Assembly: GCA_038049695.1 (NCBI GenBank)
Contig: CP142460.1
Coordinates: forward strand, 40,532,501 to 40,596,500
Source: Cinnamomum chago
Taxonomy: Eukaryota; Streptophyta; Magnoliopsida; Laurales; Lauraceae
Reading direction: 5' to 3'
Length of the DNA: 64,000 nucleotides
Position 1 is the first letter of the stretch; every line of letters starts with the position of its first letter. The position numbers and the translations under genes are program-made. Shown here piece after piece: positions 37,132 through 47,492 of the stretch. The notes under the pieces were generated by a model. That model did not search any database and was not told the DNA's origin. It saw only the letters and a program-made list of their open reading frames with translations.

Positions 37132-38276
37132 TTGGCTGCTCGGAAGCTCCCTTTAGAGAATCCGACCAGAGCAAGGTACCTAGGAACACTCAATTTTGAG
37201 TCTCCATTCTCGGAGGAGATAGAAAAAGCGGACCCACCTCGACGGTTCTCGATCCCCAACCTAAGAGTCTACGATGGAACCTCGGATTCTGCCAACTATG
37301 TCCAGTATTACCAGCATTCCATGGCACTATGGATAGGAAATGAGCTGCTGATGTGCAAAGTTTTCCCCTCGAGTTTGGGAGACCTGGCCTTGAAGTGGTT
37401 TTCCCGCCAAAGTCGAGATCAGTTTGCAGCTTTTGGGAGCTTGTTGGATCTTTTGTTACACATTTCGTAACAAATTCCAAGCAACCAAAGGACATTGGGG
37501 CACTATTGCCTCCCAAGAAGCATAGCTCGGAAAGCCTGAAAGAGTTCAACACGCATTACTGGCGCCTCTATAATGAGGTGGAGGGGAGTAATGAGTAAAT
37601 AACTGTAGCAACCCTTAAGCTCGGGCTGCCAAAGGAGAGCCGGCTTCGCCAATCATTAACGAAGCAGTTCCCAACTACATAAGGAGAGTTGATGGAGCGG
37701 ATCACGGAGTTCATAAAATTGAAAGAAGACATGGTTGTATTTGAACCAAGGTGGGCTCACATGACGGAAGAATGATCCAAGAGAAGGGAGTTTGGCGAAG
37801 GATCAGATATGAGAACGGGTCGTACCGAACCCACAAAAGCAACTTTTGAAAGGGTTTTCACGATCTTTAAGGACCCAATATATAGGATCCTGACCTAAAT
37901 CAAGGATAAGTCATATGTCAAAAGGCCTTCAAAGATGGCGACCAACCCCGACCGTCGGAATCCCAACCTTTGGTGCTCTTACCATTGGGAGAACTACCAG
38001 ATTCTTAAACAGCATCTGGAAGACCTGGTGAAGGAAGGACACCTGAAGGAATATATGGAGGATACGCGTGCCGAAAGGGGCCAGGGAAGCTCATCGGAAA
38101 TAATGTATATCAGGCTGTTTGATAAGCTCGGCCTAAAGCACTCAGATTTTAAGCCGACCTCGATACCCTTGCTTGACGTGGAATTCCTGGTGGTAGATGT
38201 GTCATCTCCCTACAACGCCATTATGGGGCGAACATGGATTCATCACATGAGGGTGGTTCCATCAACCTATCACTAA
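37132..38276 (+). pseudogene. Tat element gag (and protease remnant), broken
   Basis: The Tat-type gag core is clear: PFSEEIEKADPPRRF, LRVYDGTSDSANYVQYY, MCKVFPSSLGDLALKWFSRQ. It shifts frame near 37440 to continue as THFVTNSKQPKDIGALLP and SLKEFNTHYWRLYNEVEG, with a stop at 37598. Around 37935-38276 a protease-region segment reads YIRLFDKLGLKHSDFKP and ISPYN-type VSSPYNAIMGRTWIH, the usual Tat protease C-terminal half; the catalytic Asp region was not found. Non-functional. Confidence 0.85.
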
Positions 38277-38528
38277 AGGATACGCTTCTCGACACTAAAA
38301 AAGACCATGGAGATCAGAGGAGATCAGGCAGCATCTAGAAGTTGTCTGATCGCGACAATAAAAGGAAATGCAAAAAGGGCAGACGATGAAGGCTTAAGTC
38401 CAGATAAGAAGGCCGATAAAAAATAGCAACTACAGTAAGTCGGTCAGAGGTTGGAGATCAAATTGCTGACCTGACCAACGAGGCCGTAGAGGAGCTGAAA
38501 AAGATTGCGGTTCAAAAGGGAGGTGTGT

Positions 38529-41500
38529 TGTCGCGACCCCGGACCGGGCCCCCACGTGACTGATCCGGGATCGGGACATTTATTAATGATGATAGGGATG
38601 ATGATACTACAACATTTAAATGATTCCATACATTTATCTAATTTCCCACAGGTGTCCGTGGTGAGGATATCACAACCACAAATGAACATTTCTATTAAGT
38701 GCGGAAGCGTGTAGCAAATCAAATGATATTTTACTTCTAATCACCAGATAGTCACATGTATAATCAAGTATCAGAATGAGCAATGATCGTTAGCATATTA
38801 CCCAAAGTAAGTTAAAGTTTATACAAATATCACTTAATTACGTTTCCCAAAAATAGAAGCCTACAAGGCCAACATAACCAAAATACCAATCCAAAGAATG
38901 GTTAAATAGTTTCCCAAAATATAAAGTCTCTCATAGCAATCAAACGTCTACATGACGTCATCAGCACGCCACTCAACTAACTGTTGCGGTTCTACGACCG
39001 TCTCCTCGTGCTCCTCTTCGGGATAACCAACAACGGGACCTGAGTACCAAAGAGTAGGTCAAACACGACGGTTTGGCAAATGGATAAAACACAATGACAA
39101 TATGAAAAATACGTGAATTTCCCTCCAAAAACATTTGAACCTGTTTAAATGACAATTTCTCCAAACAAGATAAAACATTTATTCAAATATGAGTATGCAT
39201 CATAAAACATGTAAAGGTAACCAAGGGAACGGGAAACAATCAAGATGGCAACCACACGAAGCTAAGTCCTCTATCACTAATGTGATAGAGCAATAACTGG
39301 GCACTGATCTCAGTCACTCGAGGTGAGGAGAAACAGTGGATCTTATAAATACATATACATATACTATACATGACCACGGTAGCGAGCCGGGCATCGGGGA
39401 CCACAGTAGCAATCTGCGGCATCGGGACAAGACCACGGTAATAACCGAGTAGCGGGATCCAAACTGCAGCTGGCGGGACAAGAGGGGGATCTCCAAGTCG
39501 GTGAATCAGACCAACAGGGTTATCCAAGCTTAGTGATGCCGACTCATAGGTCAAATACAATCGAGACATATGCAATTAAATCAAGTACAATAAATAAACG
39601 GGCAAGACGGGGGTGCTCAAGGGCACACTATCATTTCATGTGGTGCAATGCACTTCAAGACAAGTAGCTATATCAAGTGTGATTCAATGCTTTCGGGAAA
39701 ACAAGGCATGTAGTATAAATCTCGAAATCGATAAAGTACAGTAAACAATTGACATTTCGGGTAAAATATCTATTTGAAGTGAATAGGGACTTCGTATGTC
39801 AGTCTACTACACTCCGGTACTCTTTGAGTTTGGGGACATTCCAGACTCCTTATACACTCCGAATTTTTCAAAACCTTAAATGACATCTTCGTGATATGGT
39901 TTCTTTCACGAATGGCCTCATACATTGCTTAGCAAATCTACTTCACATGGAGGGTTTCCCAAAGAATAGTCCCAATACGTTGAAATAGTTAAACATTGTC
40001 CCAAACATAGCCTTCACCCACAAGGCTCATCGCTCGAGCGGACTGGAGAGTTCGCTCGAGCGAGTAGCTCTCTGGAATGGCTGTCTGGATGGGTTCGCTC
40101 GAGCGAAGTTGAGGTCGCTCGAACGAACTCATTGGGTCGAGCGAAGTTTATAGTGCGTTCAAACGAACAACTCTCTGGAACAGGTTTTGGGATGTCCGCT
40201 CGAGCGACCAAGCTACTGGAATGCTCCGAACCCTTCTCTGGACAGGTCGCTCGAGCGAAGTGTCATGTTCGCTCGAGCGAACTGTCCAGAAACTGATTCC
40301 GGACCAGTTCAGCTCCTCTTTATCTCTTTCTTTTACAATCCCTTTTTAGCCACTTTTATACATCAGATGAGGAGTCTAAAACTCCATTCAAATAACATCA
40401 AATCTTTCACCATATCCATCCCATTCTCCTCCATCCATATCACATAAGATATTTATTTGAGACAAAACAAGAGGAATTAAATGCTATGAACCAACACATC
40501 TCTTGGACCATAAATGTACCATTAATACTCTATCATGAGCATTCATTTCAAAACAAGGCAATAAATATGCATTAATGGAAAATATCCAAAGTCAATGAAA
40601 GCTTAGGAAAAATCATTCATCCACTTGCCTTGGTCTCTAGTAAGCAAATCAAGCTCTAACAAGTCCTTTAAATCAAAGGTCTAAGCTACAAGGAAAATCC
40701 CAAAATAAAACCCTAAAGAGTCAAAACATAGAATAGGAAGAAAGAAGTTTCAATAACAAAGATGGAGATTCCCTTAAGCTAGGAGAGCACAATTCTAGAA
40801 GAAGGGAAGGGTTACTTACTTGCAAGGTCCTCTAATGGATAAGGTGAGCTCAAAGGGAGTCTTGTAATGGAGGGTTTTCTCTAGCAATGGTACCAATAGA
40901 GAGATGAAGAAGGTGATGATCTCCTCCTCTAAATTTGTGCGAGGTTGGTGGTGAGTTTGGTGATGGAAAGCAAGAGCAAGAAGAAGGCAATGGAAAACCC
41001 TAAGTTTTCGCTCTTGTGCTGGAAAAAGGAAATGGTTTCCTTATAAACAAGTGGGGAGTGGGCTCCACTACTAACAATCTAATTGGGCTGAAAACATGGC
41101 TTTCAGGACTTCTAATGAATTCGACGAAGAAGAGAAAAGTGATCGTCGAAATATCTAGTTTCCAAAAAGTATATGTTTCGCGGGTTTCGGGGATATCAAG
41201 TTTTGGGTACAGATTTTGTGCACAATGATTATTTTGCCCTCAAGGCTATGAAATCGGGTTTCGGGATCTCGAATGGGGACGGGATCAACATAAAAGTTGT
41301 AGGGATTAACAATAACAATAAGATGAGATTAAAACAATTAATGCAAAATCTCCGATAAATCTTCAAGCGCATGCAAGGTCATAAAAAGGAACCCCCAAAG
41401 GGTCCCACTAACACAAGACAATCAAAATTCCCCAAAAACTATTTCAAAAGCTATTCCAAACCCAACTTAACCAAAATCACTAATCAAGCTTAGAACTAAC

Positions 41501-41549
41501 ACACGGCTTAATTAGTACTAATCGAGTTCTCTCGGGTCGGGGTCTTACA
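38529..41549. mobile_element. Solo LTR, 3.0 kb, nested in the Tat element
   Basis: It starts TGTCGCGACCCCGGACC and ends GGGGTCTTACA, with TG...CA termini. The flanks are TGTGT (38524-38528) and TGTGC (41550-41554), a 5-bp duplication with one mismatch. Coding sequence of the Tat element resumes directly after it. Its ends resemble those of the 2.5 kb LTR at 1689-4163 (TGTCACGACCC...TATTACA), suggesting related families. No long reading frame. It contains a cluster of TCGCTCGAGCGA motifs (40021-40285) and CACGGTA/GCATCGGG repeats at 39370-39480. Confidence 0.85.
40021..40285. repeat. Cluster of TCGCTCGAGCGA palindromes
   Basis: About nine exact or near copies of the 12-bp palindrome TCGCTCGAGCGA, variably spaced 15-60 bp apart, within 265 bp of the solo LTR. 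They are separated by CTCTGGAA or CTGGACAG motifs, so the underlying unit may be a longer imperfect repeat. Confidence 0.85.
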
Positions 41550-44500
41550 TGTGCTATCTCCCGAGCGGTACTGGATGATTGGGAAATTGCCGACCTAACC
41601 GACGAGGCCATAGCTTGGCTCGACTCCCCAGTCAAAACACTGATGTTTTTGCTTGCACTCCGCATGAGATGCTAGGAGTTGACCCCGAGGTCATTAGCAG
41701 CATATTAGGCTTGCACCCAAGAGCCAAATCGGTGGTGCAGAAGCAGAGGAAGCTCACTCAAGATCGTCGAGCAGCAGTAAACGAGGAAATTGACAAACTA
41801 CTAAAAGCGGATGCCATGCGGGAGGTGCAGTATCCTGAGTGGCTATCCAACACGGTTGTTATGCCAAAGGAGGACAAGAAGTGGAGGGTGTGTGTGAACT
41901 TCATTGACCTGAACAAAGCATGTCCTAAAGATAGCTTCCCACTCCCAAAAATTGATCAACTTGTGGATTCCACGGCAGGACATGACCGGATGAGCTTCTT
42001 AGACACATCCCGGGGGTATCACCAAATCGCAATGGAGGAAGCTGACCAATAGAAAACAACATTTATAACACCAAAGAGGACCTTTTGTTATAAAAGAATG
42101 CCCTTTGAACTTAAGAATGCGGGAGCAACATACCAAATGTTAGTTACAAAAATATTTCAAGATCTGATTGGAAGGACAATGGAAGCCTATATTGATGATA
42201 TGGTAATAAAAAGCAACGAAAAGGTCACTCATGAAGAGGACTTAAAGATGGTGTTCGACATCCTATGGAGATATAAATTGAAGCTGAACACCTCAAAATG
42301 TTCATTCGGGGTTACCTCGGAAAAATTCTTGGGATACATTGTGACTCAGAGGGGGTTAGAGGCCAACCCCGACCAAATTTCGGCCGTGCAAAGGGTGGAG
42401 TGACCCGGTTCAAGGAAGTACAGAAGTTGATAGGTATGCTCGCTGCCTTGAATCGCTTTATGGAAAAGAGTTTGGACAAATGCCAACCAATGTCTCTAGC
42501 CCTAAAGAAAAGGGCAGAGAAGGTATGGGACGAAAAATGCGATGAAGCACTTGCACAGCTTAAGTAATATTTGAGCTCCCCTCCTGTCCTTTCCATTCCA
42601 AGTCCCGGGGAAGAGCTGGTGTTGTACTTGGTAGTATCTCAGCACGCAGTCAATGCAGCCCTGATGAGGGAGTAGGGGAAGCAGCATCAGCCGATCTACT
42701 TCGTCAGCAAAACCCTGCTGGATGCCGAAACAAGATACCTGCCGCTTGAGAAGCTTGCCCTGGTCTTGGTGTGTGCAGCTCGGAAGCTAAGGCACTACTT
42801 TCAGGCCCATACGATCAAAGTCCTGACTGAACATCCACTTCGGACGTTTCTTCAAAAGGCCAACCTTTCCAGTAGACTAGTGAAATAGGCAATAGAGCTC
42901 AGCAAACATGACATCAAAACAATTCCCAGAAGCACGATAAAGGGCCAGGTGGTGGCCGACTTTATAGCCGAGTTCACTTACAGGGAGATGCCCAAGCAAA
43001 ATGAGTTAGGTTGGCAAGTGGACAGAGGAAGGACCAACCAGTAGTGGCAACTATATGTGGATAGAGCATCCAATTCACGAGGATCAGGCGCCGGCGTGGT
43101 GCTCATAATGCTAGAGGGGGCAGTAATCGAACGAGCTATCACGATGGGATTTGACGCGTCGAACAATAAAGTAGAGTACGAAGCACTACTGTCTGAACTT
43201 AGGGTCAGGCAACTGATAGTCAACTGCAACTTATAGTTAGTTACTAGTCAACTAACCGGGGAATATGCAGCTCGAGATGATCGGATTTCTGTATATGTCA
43301 CAGAAGCAAAGTGCTTGATCCAAGATGTTGGAGACGTTAAGGTAAAACAGAATGGTCAGGAGGAAAATTCACATGCTGATTACTTGGTCAGTTTCAAATC
43401 TGAGTTAAAGAGAGAGGTCCTCGTTGACTACCAATCAGAGCCAAGCACCGGAGGTCGGCACGTCATGTGTGCCGACCAGGTTGAGGAGACTCCAAGCTGG
43501 ATGACACCGATAATAGAGTGCCAGAAGGACCGATCGCTCCGAGAAGACTCCGAGGAGAGTTGGAAGGTCATAAGAAAGGCAATCAGATTTTGGCTATCAC
43601 CAGCGGACAAGCTTTATCGACGGTCTTACTTGGGACTGTACTTATAATGCATCAACACGGTTGGTGTTGATAGCTTGTTATGAGAAATCCATGAGGTGTG
43701 CTATGGGGGGCACATCGAAGGACGAAGCTTGGCTCACCGAGCTATGTCGCAGGGCTATTAGTGGCCATACATGCAGAAGGATGTCTTGCGGTTCGTGGAG
43801 AGGTGTGAAAGATGTCAATGCTTTGGCAAAGACATCCATCAACATGCCGAGCAGTTAAACTCAATAGAGAGTCTGTGGCCATTTGACGATTGACATCGTC
43901 AAGCCCAGGTCGAGGTCGACAGATTTGGAATACCCTAGGCACTGATGACCAACAATGGGAAACAATTCGAGGGTAAGGTATTCATGCATCTATGCGAACA
44001 ATATGGCCTTATGCATCACTTTTCAACCTCTATTTACCCACAAAGTAATAGCCAAGCAGAAAGCTCCGACAAGACCTTGCTGGACGGCATGGAGAAAAGG
44101 GTGGACGAGCTTCCTAGCGTTCTGTGAGCCTATAGAACCACCCCGCGGAGGTCAACAGGAGAAACCGCATTAGAGATTGGGTTGCCAACCATAAGGACGG
44201 AGGCGGACGGAATGGAAGCGGTAATTCCGTTAGAGATTGGGTTGCCAACCATAAGGACGGAGGCATACAGTCATGAGAAAAATAAAGAAAGAATTGCCAA
44301 ATAGCTGGACATGATTTTGAGGAGTAGAAAGAGCGAGCATTGATCAAGTTGGCCGCTAACCAGCAGCAACTAGCTCGGAGCTTACAGGAAAAATGTACGA
44401 CAAGGACATCCAAGGTCAGAGACCAAGTCTTGAGAAAGGTACTCCAGAACACCAAAGACCTCAGTCATGGCAAGCTAGGTTTGATTTGGGAAGGACCATA

Positions 44501-44700
44501 CATAGTTACCTCAGTCAGAGGAGCATGAGTTACCACCTGGAGACATTCGAAGGAAAAACGTTGCCAAGGTCTTGGAACATAGCGAATTTAAAGAAATTCT
44601 ATATCTTTGTACCAAAGAAATTGTCACTCTTGCATTCCATTTATGGAAGTTGTCTTATTTATATTCTTGTGCCAAGGATGAAGTTCCCTAAAAACTTGTG
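41550..44700 (+). pseudogene. Tat element pol: RT, RNase H, archaeal RNase H, integrase, broken
   Basis: RT: WRVCVNFIDLNKACPKDSFP (41890), FLDTSRGYHQIAMEEADQ followed by a TAG, and AYIDDMVIKS near 42200. First RNase H: LVCAARKLRHYFQAHTIKVL near 42770. Second, archaeal-type RNase H: LYVDRASNSRGSGAGVVLI near 43055. Integrase zinc domain: CRRAISG and FVERCERCQCFGKDIHQHA in shifted frames (43745-43850). The DDE core is contracted: the DIVKP segment at 43880 runs straight into RFGIP near 43920, so about 50 codons are missing. The C-terminal part (44030-44690) includes a 60-bp tandem duplication. Many stops. Confidence 0.9.
44170..44289 (+). repeat. 60-bp direct duplication in integrase C-terminal region
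   Basis: TTAGAGATTGGGTTGCCAAC and the following sequence up to GGACGGAGGC occur at 44170 and again at 44230. The duplication is in frame (20 codons) but lies in an already broken gene. Confidence 0.85.
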
Positions 44701-44903
44701 AATGGTCGGGAACCTGTAGTAGGGGCACACCCTACTGGGACAACCATGCCAGGATAAGGCTAAGGCCTGAAAATAAGGAGTAGCAATAAACCCACTACTT
44801 CGTGCCGAAAGAGAAAAATCCTAACTGGGAAGATCCCAAACTAGGTATACTGCACTGATCTCCTTTTTAACTAATGGCTAGGCAGGACGATGCGAGCATT
44901 AAA

Positions 44904-45470
44904 TTAAAAAGAGAGTTCGAATAGAACCGACAGTGGCAGTAGAAACAAGTCTTCAAACATCACTGGGAACATCAGAGGCATGTGGAGCAAGGTCAGCAGC
45001 TGGGGAAGTGCCTCCATCCCTGACCACGGGTCTCGGGGCCAATACAGGAACCTCGGTAGATAATGGTTTGGGAGAAGCATCCTTGGACTGAGCTGCGTGT
45101 TTAGCCCAGAGGGGGGAATCCTTAAGTATGCCAGCATCACCGAGACCCACGTCATAACCTCGTTTAAACACAAGGGCTTTGATCTACTTGACCTGCTCAA
45201 GATCGCCTCAACCTCTTCAAACGCTGCATCCTTCGACTTCTCCATAACATCCCGCATCTCCACCTCCATCTCAACTAGCTTGGAACGGAGAGCCTCGAGC
45301 TCCATCTCACTTGTAGTCAGGCGACTCAAAGCAGTGACCACCTTAGCCTCTACAACCTTCGCAGCTTTGGAAGAATTAGTAGTGCAAGACTCCGCTAAGC
45401 GCCGAGTAGCCTCGGAAGCGCCACGTGTCCCCGAAGAATCTCAAGCCCCCTTTCTTCTCGGAAAACGGGA
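44904..45470 (-). pseudogene. Antisense coding remnant in the Tat element 3' region
   Basis: On the minus strand, between pol and the 3' LTR, a frame of 145 codons contains a coiled-coil stretch (SEMELEALRSKLVEMEVEM and VMEKSKDAAFEEVEAIL). Tat-lineage elements of other plants are known to carry an antisense ORF at this place; this looks like a decayed relative. It has no accepted function, and the call rests on position and coiled-coil composition only. Confidence 0.45.
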
Positions 45471-45481
45471 AAGAAGAAAGG

Positions 45482-45497
45482 AGGCTTGGGGGGCAAT
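45482..45497 (+). other. Polypurine tract
   Basis: AGGCTTGGGGGGCAAT abuts the 3' LTR start TGTGAGGGG. It is the plus-strand primer site expected here. Confidence 0.7.
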
Positions 45498-45931
45498 TGT
45501 GAGGGGAAAGTTTGAATGGCTTGGAAGTGGGTTTGGGCCAAAACAGACCCACCTGCAAAATTAGCCCAAGAATGGAAGTAAGGAAGGGACATCCCACGAA
45601 AAGGGGCTATGATCTTCTCACATGCTATAATGGGGAAGGTGGGAAAGGACATGTGTCAAGTAACATGAGGAAGTTGGGGAAGAAGGAAATAAGAGGGGGA
45701 AAGAAATGAAGGAAAATGTATGCCAAAATCACATCAAAAAACTATTCACTACATGAATTTCTAATCTCGGTGGTTAACTTAAGCATCGGAGAAAGTTCGG
45801 TCGGGCCACCCGATCGAGTTTCACCCTGCTTCTCTTTTCTTGAACAGGTGCCTAATCTGAAAAAGGAGGTCCAGCAAGAGGAGAAAGAAGAGAAAGCACC
45901 AAACTGTGAAGCTTCAAAAATTGACCTTACA
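45498..45931 (+). repeat. 3' LTR of the Tat element
   Basis: Starts TGTGAGGGGAAAGTTTG and ends TTGACCTTACA, followed by the duplicated AGCCC. Confidence 0.93.
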
Positions 45932-45936
45932 AGCCC

Positions 45937-47306
45937 CAAGGTGGGGCTCTCAATCGTGGCTTTATTTACCATAAGAGGGAGTAAAATGAAATAAAATTGA
46001 ATATCATTATGGGAGAAAAAGAAGGGGAAGGAATTGATAGTGAAACAGGTAGGAATAGGGATGGAATCCCAACTTTAATAGGATTTAAATTACTAGGGTC
46101 ATTGCAGGGTATTCATATCTGATTTTGCCTTGATTCAATTTCCTGAAGAGAGGGTATTTGATGATCATTTTTTAATATTCATTTTGATTTGCAGTTTTTA
46201 ACCACTAGTAAAAATACGAAGTCTAATTCCTAGGAATTCATTTGCATGAAGCATGCAGGCCCTAATCTTCAATTAATTCTCACAAGAGTCATGTCAGATT
46301 CCCCGTAACTAGAATGACCGATAGAAAAATAAATTTAGACTCTCTTCCCGTTGGGTAACTTCAATTTCTGGAGGAAAAAAGGGGGCTGTGGAGTAGTTGG
46401 ATCGAAAAGTATCTTACAAGCCCTCCACTGTAACAAACGTTCAGGTGGAAACAGAGAGCATCTTCCATGAAGAAACCAACACCAAAGAGTACTCTCTGAT
46501 CGTTGGGTATGAAAACAAATCTACAACTTAGAGATAATAATAATAATAATAAAAAAAAAAAGGGGGGGCTCACGAGTCTTTCGATGATTTTCTGAAGAAC
46601 TATCCGCCTTGTGTTTATAAAGCTCTTTCGGGTGGACAACTTTTGAAGCCTTCTACAATGCGAGAATTATGTTAGCAGTCATAATTTTAATCAACTCAAG
46701 ACTCACCAATTGCCATTCAAGTGACTCAGTCGGGTCTCACTGACTGACTGGCAAAATAAACAGAAATTCAAATAAAATTTCCTTCGAGAAAAGCCAACTC
46801 AGCCAAGTCAGGGCCAGCCCAGAACTGGCTTGTGAACTACAATCCATACAAAGGGCTCCACTCTATCCAATGCACCCACCAAACCAAGCAAATCACAGAG
46901 TCCTAACCCATCAAACTGCTCCAAACAAAAAGAGGGGAACAAAATGGATGGATGTGAATTGAAAAACCAAAACCTACAGGCTAACTATAGATGGCAGAGA
47001 CAGAGGATGAGCTGGTGTACAAAAATCTTAAATTTCAATATTGGTGGAAATGAACATGAAACGTGAAATCAAATAGAGAAATCTGTCAATCTGAAAATGA
47101 CATTCACTAACCACAAATAATAATATATTCCAGCCGTAGCAACCGCTAAAGATTCATTGCAACAACAATACTAAATGTTCACCTAAAGCCAGAATAGTAC
47201 CATAATCTAAAACTCATTATTATTTCAAAACTACATATTCCCACCCAAAAAAGGTACCTTGTCTCAGCACCAACCTTAATTGTTTGCACAAGAAGTCCAG
47301 CTTCTC
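45937..47306. other. Intergenic, between TMEM97-like and GPT 3' ends
   Basis: No gene recognised. AT-rich, with a TAA-rich then poly-A run at 46535-46562. The two neighbouring genes converge here. Confidence 0.55.
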
Positions 47307-47312
47307 TTTATT
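47307..47312 (-). terminator. Polyadenylation signal of GPT
   Basis: AATAAA on the minus strand, about 170 nt after the proposed stop codon. Confidence 0.6.
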
Positions 47313-47480
47313 GATGATTGTGTATAAAATCTATCTACACAAAAACTCACTTCTGAAACTCAACAAAATCTGACTTCCCTTGCTCACTTGAGCTGCACTA
47401 ATCATAGGCATGTGAAATAAACCGATCCGATCACCCCTTCTTCCCTCCATACATTACATTGTATCTCAACTTTTCCATAT

Positions 47481-47492
47481 CTACTGTTTTGC
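47481..47492 (-). CDS. GPT: GPT exon 5: last three codons and stop
   Basis: On the minus strand an acceptor (GTTTTTGCAG) is followed by GCAAAACAGTAG, encoding Ala-Lys-Gln-stop. AKQ after YSQ is the usual carboxyl end of GPT proteins, and the phase fits exon 4 exactly. The exon continues into a 3' UTR with AATAAA at 47312-47307. A 12-nt coding match alone would be weak; acceptor, phase, family ending and poly-A signal together make it convincing. Confidence 0.82.
   Translation of the reverse strand, partial: AKQ

Larger units (their letters stand above)
36255..45931 (+). mobile_element. Ty3/gypsy Tat-lineage retrotransposon, full length, nested
   Basis: Short LTRs (457 and 434 bp) flank gag, RT, two RNase H domains and integrase in that order. 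The second, archaeal-type RNase H is the mark of the Tat lineage. The target-site duplication is perfect: AGCCC at 36250-36254 and 45932-45936. The PBS and polypurine tract are present. A 3.0 kb solo LTR (38529-41549) interrupts it between gag and RT; without it the element is about 6.65 kb. All reading frames carry stops and frameshifts, and the integrase core has a deletion. Confidence 0.94.

Noticed and set aside
40021-40285. CRISPR-like array
   Set aside because: Plant nuclear DNA, variable spacing, short palindromic motif inside an LTR and no cas genes.
46361-46639. 92-codon minus-strand frame
   Set aside because: Crosses a poly-A and TAA-repeat tract; no conserved motif.
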